A stretch of 64,000 bases of DNA from Tectiglobus sp965247245 (GCA_965247245.1 CBDFGV010000003.1:744001-808000), one strand, 5' to 3'. Shown: positions 53,279 to 62,738, counted from the stretch's first letter. Numbers and translations: made by a program. The notes: a model not told the origin generated them from the sequence alone.

Positions 53279-54974
53279 CGCCAGTTGGCAGGTATGGTGC
53301 TGCCAGATTGAGCGCCAGCATAATGAGTATCGTTGCTGCTACGGTAATTGACGACATGGCAGCTGCCAGCGTGGTGTAGCCGCCGTCTTCATAGTTGAAA
53401 ATGACGGTGCCGATTGTCTCCGATCCGGTCGACCAGAGCAATGCTGATACAGTGACCTCATTGTAAGCAGTGAGAAACACGAGAACAGCTCCTGAAGCGG
53501 CGGCCGGCGCTATCAACGGCACATATATGCGAGCCAAGCGCTTGAAGAAGCCCGCACCATTCGTTCGGGCCGCATCGTCCAGACTTTGATCCAGCTGAAC
53601 GTACGCCGCTGCCGTTGGCTTGAGACCAACAGCTAGGAAGGCGGCAATGTAGGCGCACAGAATGATCCAAACCGTTCCATAAAGCGAAACGCCGATCAGA
53701 GGTATCGGCTGGATGAATGCCAGTATGAAGGCAATCGATATCACGAGTCCCGGAATGGCATAGGCAATCTCCGCCTGCCCCGCGCCCATCGCCGCAATTT
53801 GCCGTGGGCCAGGGCGCGCCACCGCGAGATAGTAGCCAGCGAGGGTGGAGACAATAGCAATCACCAGAGAGGCGGCACCAGCAAGCAGCAGCGAGTTGAA
53901 AAATGCTCGCGCTGTCGCTGCTTGTTTCCAAAGTATCTCAGCATAGTTGTCGAATGTCAGGGTGTCGAACGACAGTTGCACACCATAGGTTGGCACAAGA
54001 GCTGTGGCGAACAGCGATACGCTCGGCAGTACGAGTGTCGCAATAATGAACGCCAGCACTGACAGCTCAATGGCCAACCTTGATCTGCCAAGGTTTATGG
54101 CAAGCGGCGGCTGAGGCGGCCCAATTAGAGCCAGTTGCATGCGTCGCTGAATTGCAAGCTGGGCGACTAGGAGCATGATCACGGCCAGCGCCAAAACCGC
54201 CGAAAGAACCGCCACGTTCGGAAGCACATCAGGTCCAAAACTAGCCAGGCGCCGCCAGATCAATACTGGCAGTGTCGTGTAACGCGCGGGCACACCAATC
54301 AGAGCGGTGACACCAAAGTTTCCCATCGCCGCAATGAACGCAAGAGCAAAGCTTGCCAGCAGTGTTGGCGCCAGAAGTGGCACAATGATCCGTCCCAGCA
54401 TGGTGAGAGTTGATGCACCACAGGACCGGGCCGCATCGCTTAACTCACGCGGAAAAGCGCGTAGGGCCGCGCGCACAACCAAAAACACCAGTGGTGCGTG
54501 CTGGATGGTCAGAAGTGCGACGATACCCTCCCGTGAATATATGGGATGGGTTGAACCCACCTCGGGTGCAATTCCGAGCCATTGCAGCACCGGGCTGGCC
54601 GGACCCAAGGCTTGAATCCAGGCGATCGCCGTCACGTGAGGCGGGATCATCATGGGCAGCAGCAGAAAGAAGACAAACAGAGCTTTGAAACGGACATTTG
54701 TCAGGCCGATAACAAGTGCCAGTGCTGTGCCAACAATCGTTGCGAGACATGCAGACAGAAAACTGCTTTCCAAACTGTTCCAAAGGGCGAGCAAAACACT
54801 GCGGCTGGACATTGCCTCGAACAGCGGCTGCAGCGTGAAACCGTCAGCAGAAAAAAACGCGTAGCGAAAAAGCAACAGGAGCGGGAGGCCACAGAACAGG
54901 AATACGATAGAACTAAGAACGGCGAGGGTTGCAACCTCGCCGCTCAAAACCAGATTGTGGTTCGATCGCGGCAT
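53259..54974 (-). CDS. fused ABC permease, 2-aminoethylphosphonate type (PhnU-PhnV-like)
   Basis: A 571-residue permease with about twelve membrane helices and two EAA-type loops, one per half (ELSDAARSCGASTLTMLGRIIVP near 180-200; SLDDAARTNGAGFFKRLARIYVP near 465-487). It is therefore a tandem fusion of two transmembrane subunits. The length matches the permease seen in 2-aminoethylphosphonate and ferric-type importers. Follows the binding-protein gene by 6 bases. Confidence 0.88.
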   Translation of the reverse strand: MPRSNHNLVLSGEVATLAVLSSIVFLFCGLPLLLLFRYAFFSADGFTLQPLFEAMSSRSVLLALWNSLESSFLSACLATIVGTALALVIGLTNVRFKALFVFFLLLPMMIPPHVTAIAWIQALGPASPVLQWLGIAPEVGSTHPIYSREGIVALLTIQHAPLVFLVVRAALRAFPRELSDAARSCGASTLTMLGRIIVPLLAPTLLASFALAFIAAMGNFGVTALIGVPARYTTLPVLIWRRLASFGPDVLPNVAVLSAVLALAVIMLLVAQLAIQRRMQLALIGPPQPPLAINLGRSRLAIELSVLAFIIATLVLPSVSLFATALVPTYGVQLSFDTLTFDNYAEILWKQAATARAFFNSLLLAGAASLVIAIVSTLAGYYLAVARPGPRQIAAMGAGQAEIAYAIPGLVISIAFILAFIQPIPLIGVSLYGTVWIILCAYIAAFLAVGLKPTAAAYVQLDQSLDDAARTNGAGFFKRLARIYVPLIAPAAASGAVLVFLTAYNEVTVSALLWSTGSETIGTVIFNYEDGGYTTLAAAMSSITVAATILIMLALNLAAPYLPTGVIPWRD

Positions 54975-54980
54975 ATATCC

Positions 54981-55961
54981 CTAGCCGCCAAATACTTCCG
55001 TGAACTTCATCTTATTCTTCTTGTCATCGGCGAGCGCCTTAGCGGCATCAAAATCCATAAGTTTGATTTTGTCGCGAGATGGGAAACCCTGTGGTGGGTC
55101 TATGGCCGGGTGAGCTGCCAGATAGCCTTGGCTGGCAGCCAACTTCTGTCCTTCAGGTGAGAGCAGAAAATCGACGAACGCCTTCGCTGCAGGCACATTC
55201 TTTGCAGTCTTAAGGATAGCAACAGGTTCGGTCACTGCTGAGACACCTTCTTTTGGGAAAACGAACTCAACCGGCGCACCCTTCAGTTTGTTGCGGATTG
55301 GCAGGAAGTCAACAACGAAGCCGAACAGCTTCTCACCACCGGCAACCGCTTTGTAGGTTCCACCGTTGCCACCCTTAGGATTAGCGCCTTGCTTGGCAAG
55401 GCCCTCGTAAAGATCCCAACCAAGATCAGGGTTAGATGTCAGTGCTGCCATGTGGATCGTCGCAGCTCCCGAGGTCAGAGGCGACGGCATCGCGATCTTA
55501 CCTTTGGCTTCCGGCTTCAAGAGATCTTTGTAGGAAGTTGGTTTGAATGGTGCCTTAGTATTGTAGACAATTCCAGTGGTGATGAGCTTCGTCGAAAAGT
55601 AAAACTTGTCCTTGTCCATGATGCCAACATCATACGCGGATATGTTAGCGTCCTTATGCGCGAGTAAGCGGCCTTCCTTCTTAAGGCTTTCCATAGTCAC
55701 AACGTCGGCGATTAGCAGCACGTCCGGCTTCGGAGCGCCCGCCGCAAACTCAGCGCGCAATTTGGCCATGACCTTTGTCGTACCATTACGTATCCATTCA
55801 ACATCGACCTTCGGGTGCTTTGCTTTGAAAGCATCAACGGTTTGCTGGGCGTCTTTATTAGGTTGTGAAGTGTAAATGACCAGATTGCCGGAAACTTCGG
55901 CGGCGAACGCCTGACCAGACATTGCGACTGCAAATGCAGCTGCTGCGAATACTTTCTTCAT
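54981..55961 (-). CDS. 2-aminoethylphosphonate ABC transporter substrate-binding protein
   Basis: A 326-residue periplasmic binding protein. Signal peptide 1-20 (ending QAFAAE), then GNLVIYTSQPNKDAQQTVDAF, ELNG-type hinge VEWIRNGTTKVMAKLRAEF, DVLLIADVVTMESL, and GKIAMPSPLTSGAATIHMAAL. This pattern is that of the phosphonate branch of the iron/AEP binding-protein family. ATG 55961 is chosen because GGAGAG lies upstream. A Pho-box-like sequence lies 62 bases upstream, so phosphate starvation may induce it. Operon with the permease. Confidence 0.88.
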   Translation of the reverse strand: MKKVFAAAAFAVAMSGQAFAAEVSGNLVIYTSQPNKDAQQTVDAFKAKHPKVDVEWIRNGTTKVMAKLRAEFAAGAPKPDVLLIADVVTMESLKKEGRLLAHKDANISAYDVGIMDKDKFYFSTKLITTGIVYNTKAPFKPTSYKDLLKPEAKGKIAMPSPLTSGAATIHMAALTSNPDLGWDLYEGLAKQGANPKGGNGGTYKAVAGGEKLFGFVVDFLPIRNKLKGAPVEFVFPKEGVSAVTEPVAILKTAKNVPAAKAFVDFLLSPEGQKLAASQGYLAAHPAIDPPQGFPSRDKIKLMDFDAAKALADDKKNKMKFTEVFGG

Positions 55962-56023
55962 GATCAACTCTCCGATGGGGGAAGTCACACCGGCAGTCTC
56001 TAGGCGCGATGTATGTCAGGCGA

Positions 56024-56041
56024 ATGAAGGTTATTTGACAG
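56024..56041 (-). promoter_or_regulatory. Pho-box-like site upstream of the phosphonate-binding gene
   Basis: Read on the minus strand, CTGTCAA-ATAA-CCTTCAT fits the PhoB box layout (7-base half, 4-base AT spacer, 7-base half). The first half is near-perfect and the second matches 5 of 7. It is 62 bases before ATG 55961. The rest of the 476-base divergent gap (55962-56437) shows no gene. Confidence 0.5.
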
Positions 56042-56437
56042 TTCCATAACGTCTCAGGCTGCCAGCCGTGTTGCTTCCTTCGCGGAGGAATCGTTTGTCC
56101 CAAACCTCATAACGAGCGATCGATGGGTGGCGAACTTGACCTCACGCACCTTCATCCAGAGCTGGGGCAAAGTACTCGAAAGGCCACAAGCTCCACTCAC
56201 AGTTGGCATTTTGAGCTTTTTGCCTGAAGCTGGCCTGAGCAGTCGCCTTGTTGTGATGCGGACAGTTCATCATGGTTCCTGACTATCCGCGGAGGCTCAC
56301 TCGATGATGTATGCCGCCATGATTCACCGCTAAATCTCCGCACGTGGGACAGCACCACTCCAGCATTGTCTTTGCGTGCCTTCTTCAAGTATAGGACGGC
56401 CCATGTTTCAAAATCCATTGTCACAAGAGAACATGGC

Positions 56438-57214
56438 ATGAGCAAAGTAAGAGCGGTTGTCTTTGATTGGGCCGGCACGATGGTGGACTTTGGTTCTTTC
56501 GCGCCAATGGGTGTCTTTGTCGAGACATTCACACAATTCGGTATCGAAGTTTCGGTTGAGGAAGCGCGTGGCCCAATGGGCATGCCAAAGCGCGATCATA
56601 TTGCCGCTATGATCCGATCTGACAGGATTGCCGATGCCTGGACCACAGCCTATGGCGAGCCTCCAAGTGAAGCAGATATCGATAAGGTTTATAACGTCTT
56701 TGTGCCAATGAACGAAAAGGTTGCAGCAGACTATGCTGGACTTGTCCCTGGCGCACTTGAAACGATCGAGTTCCTGAGAGCGAACTCAATCAAGATCGGC
56801 TCCACAACGGGTTATACCCGATCGATTATGGAGCATGTGCTGCCAGTCGCTGCTGCCCAGGGTTACGAACCAGATAACCTCGTTTGTTCTGATGATCTAC
56901 CTGAAGGCCGCCCTGGGCCACTTGGCATGTACCAATGCTTTGTTGATTTGGCCGTTTACCCGCCCTCCTCAGTTGTCAAAGTCGATGATACCGAACCTGG
57001 TATTCTAGAAGGCGTCGCAGCGGGATGCTTGACCGTCGGAGTGACTTTATCGGGCAATGAAGTTGGAAAGACTCCAGAAGAGCTAAGCACTATGAGTGAG
57101 GAAGAGATTGCACCCCTGCGTGACAGAGCAGCAAGGAAGCTCAAGGATGCTGGAGCTAATTACATCATCGATACAGTTGCTGATTTGCCTTCTTTACTGA
57201 AGACCCTTGGGTAG
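56438..57214 (+). CDS. phnX: phosphonoacetaldehyde hydrolase
   Basis: A 258-residue HAD-superfamily enzyme that splits phosphonoacetaldehyde into acetaldehyde and phosphate, the last step of 2-aminoethylphosphonate breakdown. The nucleophile motif DWAGTMVDFGSFAP has Asp at the start of the HAD loop. The cap carries PMGMPKRDHI, whose lysine is the family's Schiff-base residue. Then comes IKIGSTTGYTRSIM and VKVDDTEPGILEGVAAG. Start at ATG 56438; an in-frame ATG 72 bases upstream lacks homology. Divergent from the transporter and beside a LysR gene; phnW is absent from the window. Confidence 0.93.
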   Translation: MSKVRAVVFDWAGTMVDFGSFAPMGVFVETFTQFGIEVSVEEARGPMGMPKRDHIAAMIRSDRIADAWTTAYGEPPSEADIDKVYNVFVPMNEKVAADYAGLVPGALETIEFLRANSIKIGSTTGYTRSIMEHVLPVAAAQGYEPDNLVCSDDLPEGRPGPLGMYQCFVDLAVYPPSSVVKVDDTEPGILEGVAAGCLTVGVTLSGNEVGKTPEELSTMSEEEIAPLRDRAARKLKDAGANYIIDTVADLPSLLKTLG

Positions 57215-57265
57215 TCTGAACATTCATCGCAGCGCCGAGTTACATCCACCAAAAATGACTTCGCC

Positions 57266-58129
57266 TTATGAGGCAGCAATGTCGATAAATGATCTGACAA
57301 AGCGCAGATCTGATTTGTCTGCTGGCGCAACCAAGTAAGTCCGAAAGGCATCGTTGATTTCTTTGATTGGCTTGAGAACGAGCTGTTGCGACGGATAGAA
57401 ACTAGTATCCAGCAATATGCCGACACCTATGCCGTGAAGAACTGCTTCTTTCACGACCGGGAATGTCCGCATTGTCATTAGTTTATTGAATGCAATGCCA
57501 AGGCTAGCCGCGCGTTCATTGACCACTCTCTGCGTCAGTGAGCCTGCTTCGGGTACAATAATGGGTTCATCAATAAGACTGCGAAGGGAAACTGATTTTT
57601 GCTTGGAAAGGGGATGTTCTTTGCGCATGTAGGCCATGTAACGCGTCTGCTCCAACTCCTGAGAGAACATGCCGTCGACATGATCTGGTTCGGTGATGAT
57701 AGCTATATCAATAGCCCTATCGCGCACCATGCTCATCGCAACAGTCCAGCTGTAGAGGCCAAACTGAACGTTGATGTCTGGGTAGTAGTCACGATAAGAG
57801 GCAATCAGGGGTAAGGCCGGACGCGGTGCGTTCGCAATCACGTGAAGATGACCTGTGGATAATGCGCCATAGGACTGCAGACGCTCAGAAATGAGTTCTT
57901 CGATTGTGCACATACGATCAGATAGAGCGAACAATTCCTTGGCGGGCTGGGTCAGTTCTAGACCATTGCGATTTCTGACGAAGAGCTGCACGCCCATTGA
58001 TCGTTCAAGTCTGCCTACGTGCTGAGTGATGGCAGATTGGGTTACACCTAAAACCCTTGCGGCTCGCGAAAAGCTTCGCTCTCGCGCTGCATAGGTAAAA
58101 GCCTCAATCTGTTGCGGACTGGTTTTCAT
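57266..58129 (-). CDS. LysR-family transcriptional regulator
   Basis: A 287-residue regulator: N-terminal HTH (PQQIEAFTYAARERSFSRAARVLGVTQSAITQHVGRLERSMG) and a periplasmic-binding-like effector domain (about 90-287). Start at ATG 58129. It lies between phnX (convergent) and the second ABC operon (divergent). A T-N11-A palindrome in its promoter gap fits self-regulation and control of the neighbouring operon. The effector may be a phosphonate or phosphodiester, which is inference. Confidence 0.93.
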   Translation of the reverse strand: MKTSPQQIEAFTYAARERSFSRAARVLGVTQSAITQHVGRLERSMGVQLFVRNRNGLELTQPAKELFALSDRMCTIEELISERLQSYGALSTGHLHVIANAPRPALPLIASYRDYYPDINVQFGLYSWTVAMSMVRDRAIDIAIITEPDHVDGMFSQELEQTRYMAYMRKEHPLSKQKSVSLRSLIDEPIIVPEAGSLTQRVVNERAASLGIAFNKLMTMRTFPVVKEAVLHGIGVGILLDTSFYPSQQLVLKPIKEINDAFRTYLVAPADKSDLRFVRSFIDIAAS

Positions 58130-58180
58130 TGTCTGTCGCTTCCCCATTACGATCAGCCATGACCAGCGCTACGCCTGAAC

Positions 58181-58195
58181 ATTAGCTCAGCTAAT
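58181..58195. promoter_or_regulatory. LysR-type palindrome
   Basis: ATTAGCT-C-AGCTAAT, perfect 7-bp arms and containing T-N11-A, 51 bases before the lysR start and 69 before the divergent ABC operon. Confidence 0.6.
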
Positions 58196-58264
58196 AATCG
58201 TATATTTTTATGTCAATTATACTTGCTATCCCGACGGCATCTGCAGCCGTCATGGGGTAGGTCG

Positions 58265-59410
58265 ATGGCAAGCGTTGATCTGAAGAATATTCGCAAGAGT
58301 TTTGGGACGACGGAAGTTCTCAAAGGTGTCAACCTCACAATTGCAGATGGAGAGTTCATCGCACTCGTCGGACCATCAGGATGTGGGAAGTCAACACTCC
58401 TTCGAATAATCGCCGGCCTAGAAGCCCAGTCATCAGGTGATGTCGGTATCGCTGATCGCAACGTTAATGATACGCGACCAAGCGAACGTGACCTTGCGAT
58501 GGTCTTTCAGTCATACGCGCTCTATCCACATCTCTCGGTCGAAGAGAACATGATGGTGCCTCTTAAGTTGCGCGATCTCACCACCTTCGAGCGTTTGCCG
58601 GTGCTGGGACCGTTGATTCCAAGTCGCAGGCGAAAGATGCGGGCGATACGCAGCGTGGTTGATGAAACCGCCGACACGCTAAAAATGCGGGACCTGCTGA
58701 AGCGAAAGCCTGGTCAGTTATCAGGCGGACAGCGTCAGCGCGTGGCTGTCGGCCGCGCAATGGTTCGCAAACCAGTGGCCTTTCTAATGGACGAACCACT
58801 ATCAAATCTCGACGCGGCACTGAGAGTTCATATGCGTTCCGAGATCGCAGACCTTCATCGACAGCTTGCAACAACTTTCATTTATGTAACGCATGATCAG
58901 GCTGAAGCGCTCACAATGTCTGACCGTATAGCTGTTATGATGGGTGGCGAACTGTTGCAGGTCGATACACCTGAGAACGTGTACCGTGATCCACACGATC
59001 TTCGTGTGGCAGAGTTCATCGGCTCACCAAAGATGAACACCCTTCCAGGTCGCGTGGATAGCACTGGACACGTCACCACCCTAAACGGTTACAAACTTGG
59101 ACGACAGTTACAGCTACCCGCACAGGAAGTCACTGTCGGTATGCGTCCCGAGCATCTCGATATCGCGCCCCAGGCACCGAATGGTCGCTGTTTTCCTGTC
59201 ACTATCAGACATAAAGAGAATCTTGGAGCCGATTACTTCGTGCATGCCGAAATTGACGGGACCGATCATCGCCTAGTTGTTCGCACTCGACCTGAAACAG
59301 CTCAAGCCCTTCCGTTCAATGGTCCGGCACAAGTGTGGTCTCAGCGCGAACGGCCATTAGTCTTTGCAAGAGACAATTCCCGGATTTACTTCGCAGGTGA
59401 GCGGGCATGA
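58265..59410 (+). CDS. ABC transporter ATP-binding protein (UgpC/MalK type)
   Basis: A 381-residue ATPase: Walker A GPSGCGKSTLLR, signature LSGGQRQRVAVGRAMVRKP, Walker B FLMDEPLSNLD and H-loop YVTHDQAEALTMSDR. A C-terminal MalK-type regulatory domain carries VGMRPEHLDI. An extra 25-residue stretch in the helical subdomain (PVLGPLIPSRRRKMRAIRSV) is unusual for the family. First gene of an operon ending in a phosphodiesterase; its stop overlaps the next start (ATGA). ATG 58265 chosen. Confidence 0.9.
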   Translation: MASVDLKNIRKSFGTTEVLKGVNLTIADGEFIALVGPSGCGKSTLLRIIAGLEAQSSGDVGIADRNVNDTRPSERDLAMVFQSYALYPHLSVEENMMVPLKLRDLTTFERLPVLGPLIPSRRRKMRAIRSVVDETADTLKMRDLLKRKPGQLSGGQRQRVAVGRAMVRKPVAFLMDEPLSNLDAALRVHMRSEIADLHRQLATTFIYVTHDQAEALTMSDRIAVMMGGELLQVDTPENVYRDPHDLRVAEFIGSPKMNTLPGRVDSTGHVTTLNGYKLGRQLQLPAQEVTVGMRPEHLDIAPQAPNGRCFPVTIRHKENLGADYFVHAEIDGTDHRLVVRTRPETAQALPFNGPAQVWSQRERPLVFARDNSRIYFAGERA

Positions 59411-60342
59411 GTGCACGGTCGACATACCGGCTTCAGCCTTATCTATTCGTGCTGCCGGCGCTGATTTTAATGTTCGTCATCCTGATACTGCCAGTAATCG
59501 TCGCGGCTGTTTTGTCTTTCAGTGACTACAGCCTCGGCAACAACAGCTTCGATTGGATTGGCTCTGACAACTACGACAAGATAGTCTCACGCTCGCGATA
59601 CGAGAAGATGCTGTGGGCAACCGGGCTTTACGTTGGTGTTGTTGTGCCACTGTCACTCGGGTTGGGGCTCGGGGCAGCACTTCTCATCAACTCACTGAGG
59701 TGGGGTGGGGATCTCTACAAGACAATCTACTTTCTGCCGGTGATGGCGGCTCTTCTGGCAATGGCCATTGTCTGGGAATTTGCGCTGCACCCGACGATCG
59801 GCATAGTCAACGATACGCTTGCCAGCTTTTGTGATGTGCAGTGGTTGCGGGCCTGGGATTGGTATGATAACGGCTGCAAAGACAGCTTTCCGTTGTGGCT
59901 CGGCGAAAAGAAGTACGCGCTGTGGACAGTCTGCTTTATTGGCATCTGGCAGGCATTTGGCTTCAATATGGTTCTCTACCTTGCCGGCCTAACATCGATA
60001 CCACGTGAGCTCTATCACGCTGCTGAGATGGACGGAGCCAAGACGGCCTGGGATCGGTTTCGTCTTGTGACATGGCCAATGCTTGGACCAACAACCGTAT
60101 TCGTTGTCACCATTACGGCAATCCGCTCATTTCAGGTCTTCGATACTGTCGAAGCGATCTTTCCTGACGGCGGAGGGCCGAGCAAGTCGGTCTACGTCAT
60201 GATGTTCGTCATCTATGAAAAAGGCATCAAGGAAAACCTTATCGGAATGGGCTCGGCGATCACCATTGTTTTCCTCGCCTTCGTTCTACTCATGACCTTG
60301 GTGCAGTATCGATTTGTGAACCGGAGGACCCATTACGCATGA
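59407..60342 (+). CDS. ABC transporter permease (UgpA/MalF type)
   Basis: A 311-residue inner-membrane subunit with six helices and the EAA-type loop ELYHAAEMDGAKTAWDRFRLVTWPML. A periplasmic loop after the third helix contains a cysteine pair (ASFCDVQWLRAWDWYDNGCKD) that is not general to the family and may form a disulfide. Four-base overlaps with genes on both sides indicate translational coupling. Confidence 0.9.
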   Translation: MSARSTYRLQPYLFVLPALILMFVILILPVIVAAVLSFSDYSLGNNSFDWIGSDNYDKIVSRSRYEKMLWATGLYVGVVVPLSLGLGLGAALLINSLRWGGDLYKTIYFLPVMAALLAMAIVWEFALHPTIGIVNDTLASFCDVQWLRAWDWYDNGCKDSFPLWLGEKKYALWTVCFIGIWQAFGFNMVLYLAGLTSIPRELYHAAEMDGAKTAWDRFRLVTWPMLGPTTVFVVTITAIRSFQVFDTVEAIFPDGGGPSKSVYVMMFVIYEKGIKENLIGMGSAITIVFLAFVLLMTLVQYRFVNRRTHYA

Positions 60343-61319
60343 TTGGTGCCCGGACAAACATCGGCGAAGCCCTCAAGCATTTTGTTCTCATACTTGGTGC
60401 GATCGTCGTTATCCTGCCGTTCTATATCATGGTGTCGTATTCGCTGAAGTCACCCAGCGAGATTGAGCGGAATGTGGGTGGCTTCATGGGCGCGCAAGCA
60501 CCGATGGTCGATGAGCGTTGCGTCAAGCGACAGGAACCCAATCGGCAGGCCGTCTTAGCAGCACAGCAGAAGTCTCCTGGCGTCAGTGAACGCGATGTTC
60601 GCGATAAGCTCATGGCAGAACTTCGCGAGAAGTGCAGCATGCTCCCGATCATTTTCAACTACAGCAAAGCATTTAGTGAGGCCCCACTCCTGAGATACCT
60701 GCTCAACGGTGTTTTTGTGACGCTGATGATCTTTTTCATCCAGGTTCTCGTGGCACTACCTTGCGCTTACGCGCTGGCCAAGTTGAAATTTTGGGGACGC
60801 GATGTCGTATTCGGTCTGGTTCTATTCTGCCTCTTGATCCCTGTGCACGCCATCGCACTGCCGCTCTACATCATGCTGTCGAAAGCAGGGCTGACTAATA
60901 CCTACGCTGCACTGATCATTCCGTGGACGATCTCTGTCTTCGGTATCTTCCTTATGCGCCAATTCTTCATGACGGTGCCAGATGATATGATTGATGCAGC
61001 TCGCATGGATGGCATGACTGAGTTCTCAATCGTCTGGCGTGTCATGTTACCAACGGCCATTCCAGCCTTACTGGCATTCGGCATTTTTTCCGTTGTCGCC
61101 CACTGGAACGATTATTTCTGGCCACGTGTCGTTATTACGGGGAATCGGGATCTCTTTACTCCTCCGCTCGGGCTACGCGAATTCAAGGGGGATGCCGACG
61201 GCAGTTTCTGGGGACCAATGATGGCAACCGCGACCATCATTGTCACACCGCTCATCATAGCATTTCTGCTCGCCCAACGCCGCTTCATCGAAGGCATCAC
61301 AATGACGGGGATGAAGTAA
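60339..61319 (+). CDS. ABC transporter permease (UgpE/MalG type) with a periplasmic insertion
   Basis: A 326-residue permease. The EAA-type loop is DDMIDAARMDGMTEFSIVWRVMLP. After the first helix an extra charged segment (about 40-100) holds two cysteines (DERCVKRQ and LREKCSML), probably periplasmic and perhaps disulfide-bonded. This loop could contact the binding protein. Normal permeases of this type are about 280 residues. Confidence 0.88.
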   Translation: MIGARTNIGEALKHFVLILGAIVVILPFYIMVSYSLKSPSEIERNVGGFMGAQAPMVDERCVKRQEPNRQAVLAAQQKSPGVSERDVRDKLMAELREKCSMLPIIFNYSKAFSEAPLLRYLLNGVFVTLMIFFIQVLVALPCAYALAKLKFWGRDVVFGLVLFCLLIPVHAIALPLYIMLSKAGLTNTYAALIIPWTISVFGIFLMRQFFMTVPDDMIDAARMDGMTEFSIVWRVMLPTAIPALLAFGIFSVVAHWNDYFWPRVVITGNRDLFTPPLGLREFKGDADGSFWGPMMATATIIVTPLIIAFLLAQRRFIEGITMTGMK

Positions 61320-61440
61320 TCGACTTATTACACAGAGCAATTGTTCTGACCGAATTTCGGCACGTGCCGAAAGAGCCGGGACGCCCCGGGCAAGTCTGCC
61401 AACCGACCGGAGCGCCCCATTTAACAAAGGAGAGAGAGCC

Positions 61441-62706
61441 GTGAAGACTAAGCTCACCCTTGCCGCCCTTATGGTGGCAGGCTTCGCAGTGTCTGCGCAA
61501 GCCCCAGTTATTGCGGAAGAGAAAATAACGGTTGAGTTCGCTTATCCGTACTCGCACTTGTTCGACGTAACCTACCAAGCCGTTATGCCGAAATTCAAGA
61601 AAGCGCACCCAAACATCGAGATCAAGTTTCGCGCGACCTACGAAAGCTACGAAGACGGCACCAACACGATTCTGCGGGAAGCCGTTTCCGGCAATCTACC
61701 TGATGTGACCATGCAGGGCCTGAACCGCCAAGCAATCCTTGTCGAAAAGGGTATCGCAAAGTCGCTTGAGCCATTCATCGCCAAGGAAAAGAACTTCACC
61801 AAGGATGGCTACCACGCAGCCATGCTCAACCTCTCGAAGTTTGGCGACAAGGTATATGGTCTACCATTCTCGATCTCATTGCCTGTTGGCTACTACAATA
61901 TGGACGTGCTCAAGAAGGCAGGTATCTCAAAGCTGCCAACTACTTGGGACGAAGTCATTGCTGCGTGCAAGCAAATGAATGCCAAAGGCGTGAAGAACCC
62001 TATCTTTTGGGGTTGGAACATCACGGGCAACTGGTTTGCACAAGCATTGATGTGGACGCAGGACCAACCAATCGTCAAGGCTGGCCAGTTCAACATGGCC
62101 GGCAAGGAAGGCCTGACAGCGCTCGAAACCATGAAGAAGATCTTCCGCGGTTGCGAGATGAAAAACCTGAAGTGGAAGGAAGCACTGGCGTCGTTCTCGG
62201 CGGGTGAAATCGGCATGATGTTCTGGTCGACTTCTGCTCTTGGTGCCGTTGAACGTGCCAAGGGTGACTTCGAACTGAAGACTGGACCATTCCCAGGACT
62301 AGCTGGTGCGCCAAAGGGGCTGCCAGCTGGCGGCAATGCTGCAATGCTCGTGTCTGCTTCTAAAGATCCAAAGAAACTGGCCGCAGCTTGGGCTTGGCTG
62401 AAATTCATCACGTCTGGTGAGGGTGCAGCCGCCGTTGCTCGCACAACAGGCTACATGCCACCAAACAAGGCCGCTAACGAAATCATTCTGGCTGACTTCT
62501 ACAAGAAGAATCCCAACAAGCAGACAGCCGTTGACCAGCTGCCTCTCCTGCGTGACTGGCTCGCTTATCCCGGCGATAAGGGCCTTGCCATTACACAGGT
62601 TGTCTACGATGGCATCGAAAGCATCGTCACAGGTGAACAGAACGACATGAAGGCTCTGCAGAAAGAGCTTGTCGAAGAAGTTACCGACATGATGCCAAAA
62701 AAATAA
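61441..62706 (+). CDS. extracellular solute-binding protein (UgpB-like)
   Basis: A 421-residue periplasmic binding protein starting at GTG 61441 with GGAGAGAGAG upstream. Signal peptide 1-25 (ending VIAEEK). Family segments: FAYPYSHLFDVTYQAVMPKFKKAHPNIEIKF, DVTMQGLNRQAILVEKG, YGLPFSISLPVGYYNMDVLKKAG, and the C-terminal ARTTGYMPPNKAANE as in sugar-phosphate and glycerophosphodiester binders. Substrate inferred from the downstream phosphodiesterase. Gap of 121 bases after the permeases. Confidence 0.88.
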   Translation: MKTKLTLAALMVAGFAVSAQAPVIAEEKITVEFAYPYSHLFDVTYQAVMPKFKKAHPNIEIKFRATYESYEDGTNTILREAVSGNLPDVTMQGLNRQAILVEKGIAKSLEPFIAKEKNFTKDGYHAAMLNLSKFGDKVYGLPFSISLPVGYYNMDVLKKAGISKLPTTWDEVIAACKQMNAKGVKNPIFWGWNITGNWFAQALMWTQDQPIVKAGQFNMAGKEGLTALETMKKIFRGCEMKNLKWKEALASFSAGEIGMMFWSTSALGAVERAKGDFELKTGPFPGLAGAPKGLPAGGNAAMLVSASKDPKKLAAAWAWLKFITSGEGAAAVARTTGYMPPNKAANEIILADFYKKNPNKQTAVDQLPLLRDWLAYPGDKGLAITQVVYDGIESIVTGEQNDMKALQKELVEEVTDMMPKK

Positions 62707-62738
62707 CGGCGAGGTCGCCTTCAACACGGAAGGCGATA

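Noticed and set aside
58205..58230. Pho box before the Ugp-like operon (TGTCAATTATACTTG)
   Set aside because: Only the first half-site matches; the second half fails at most positions, so not called.
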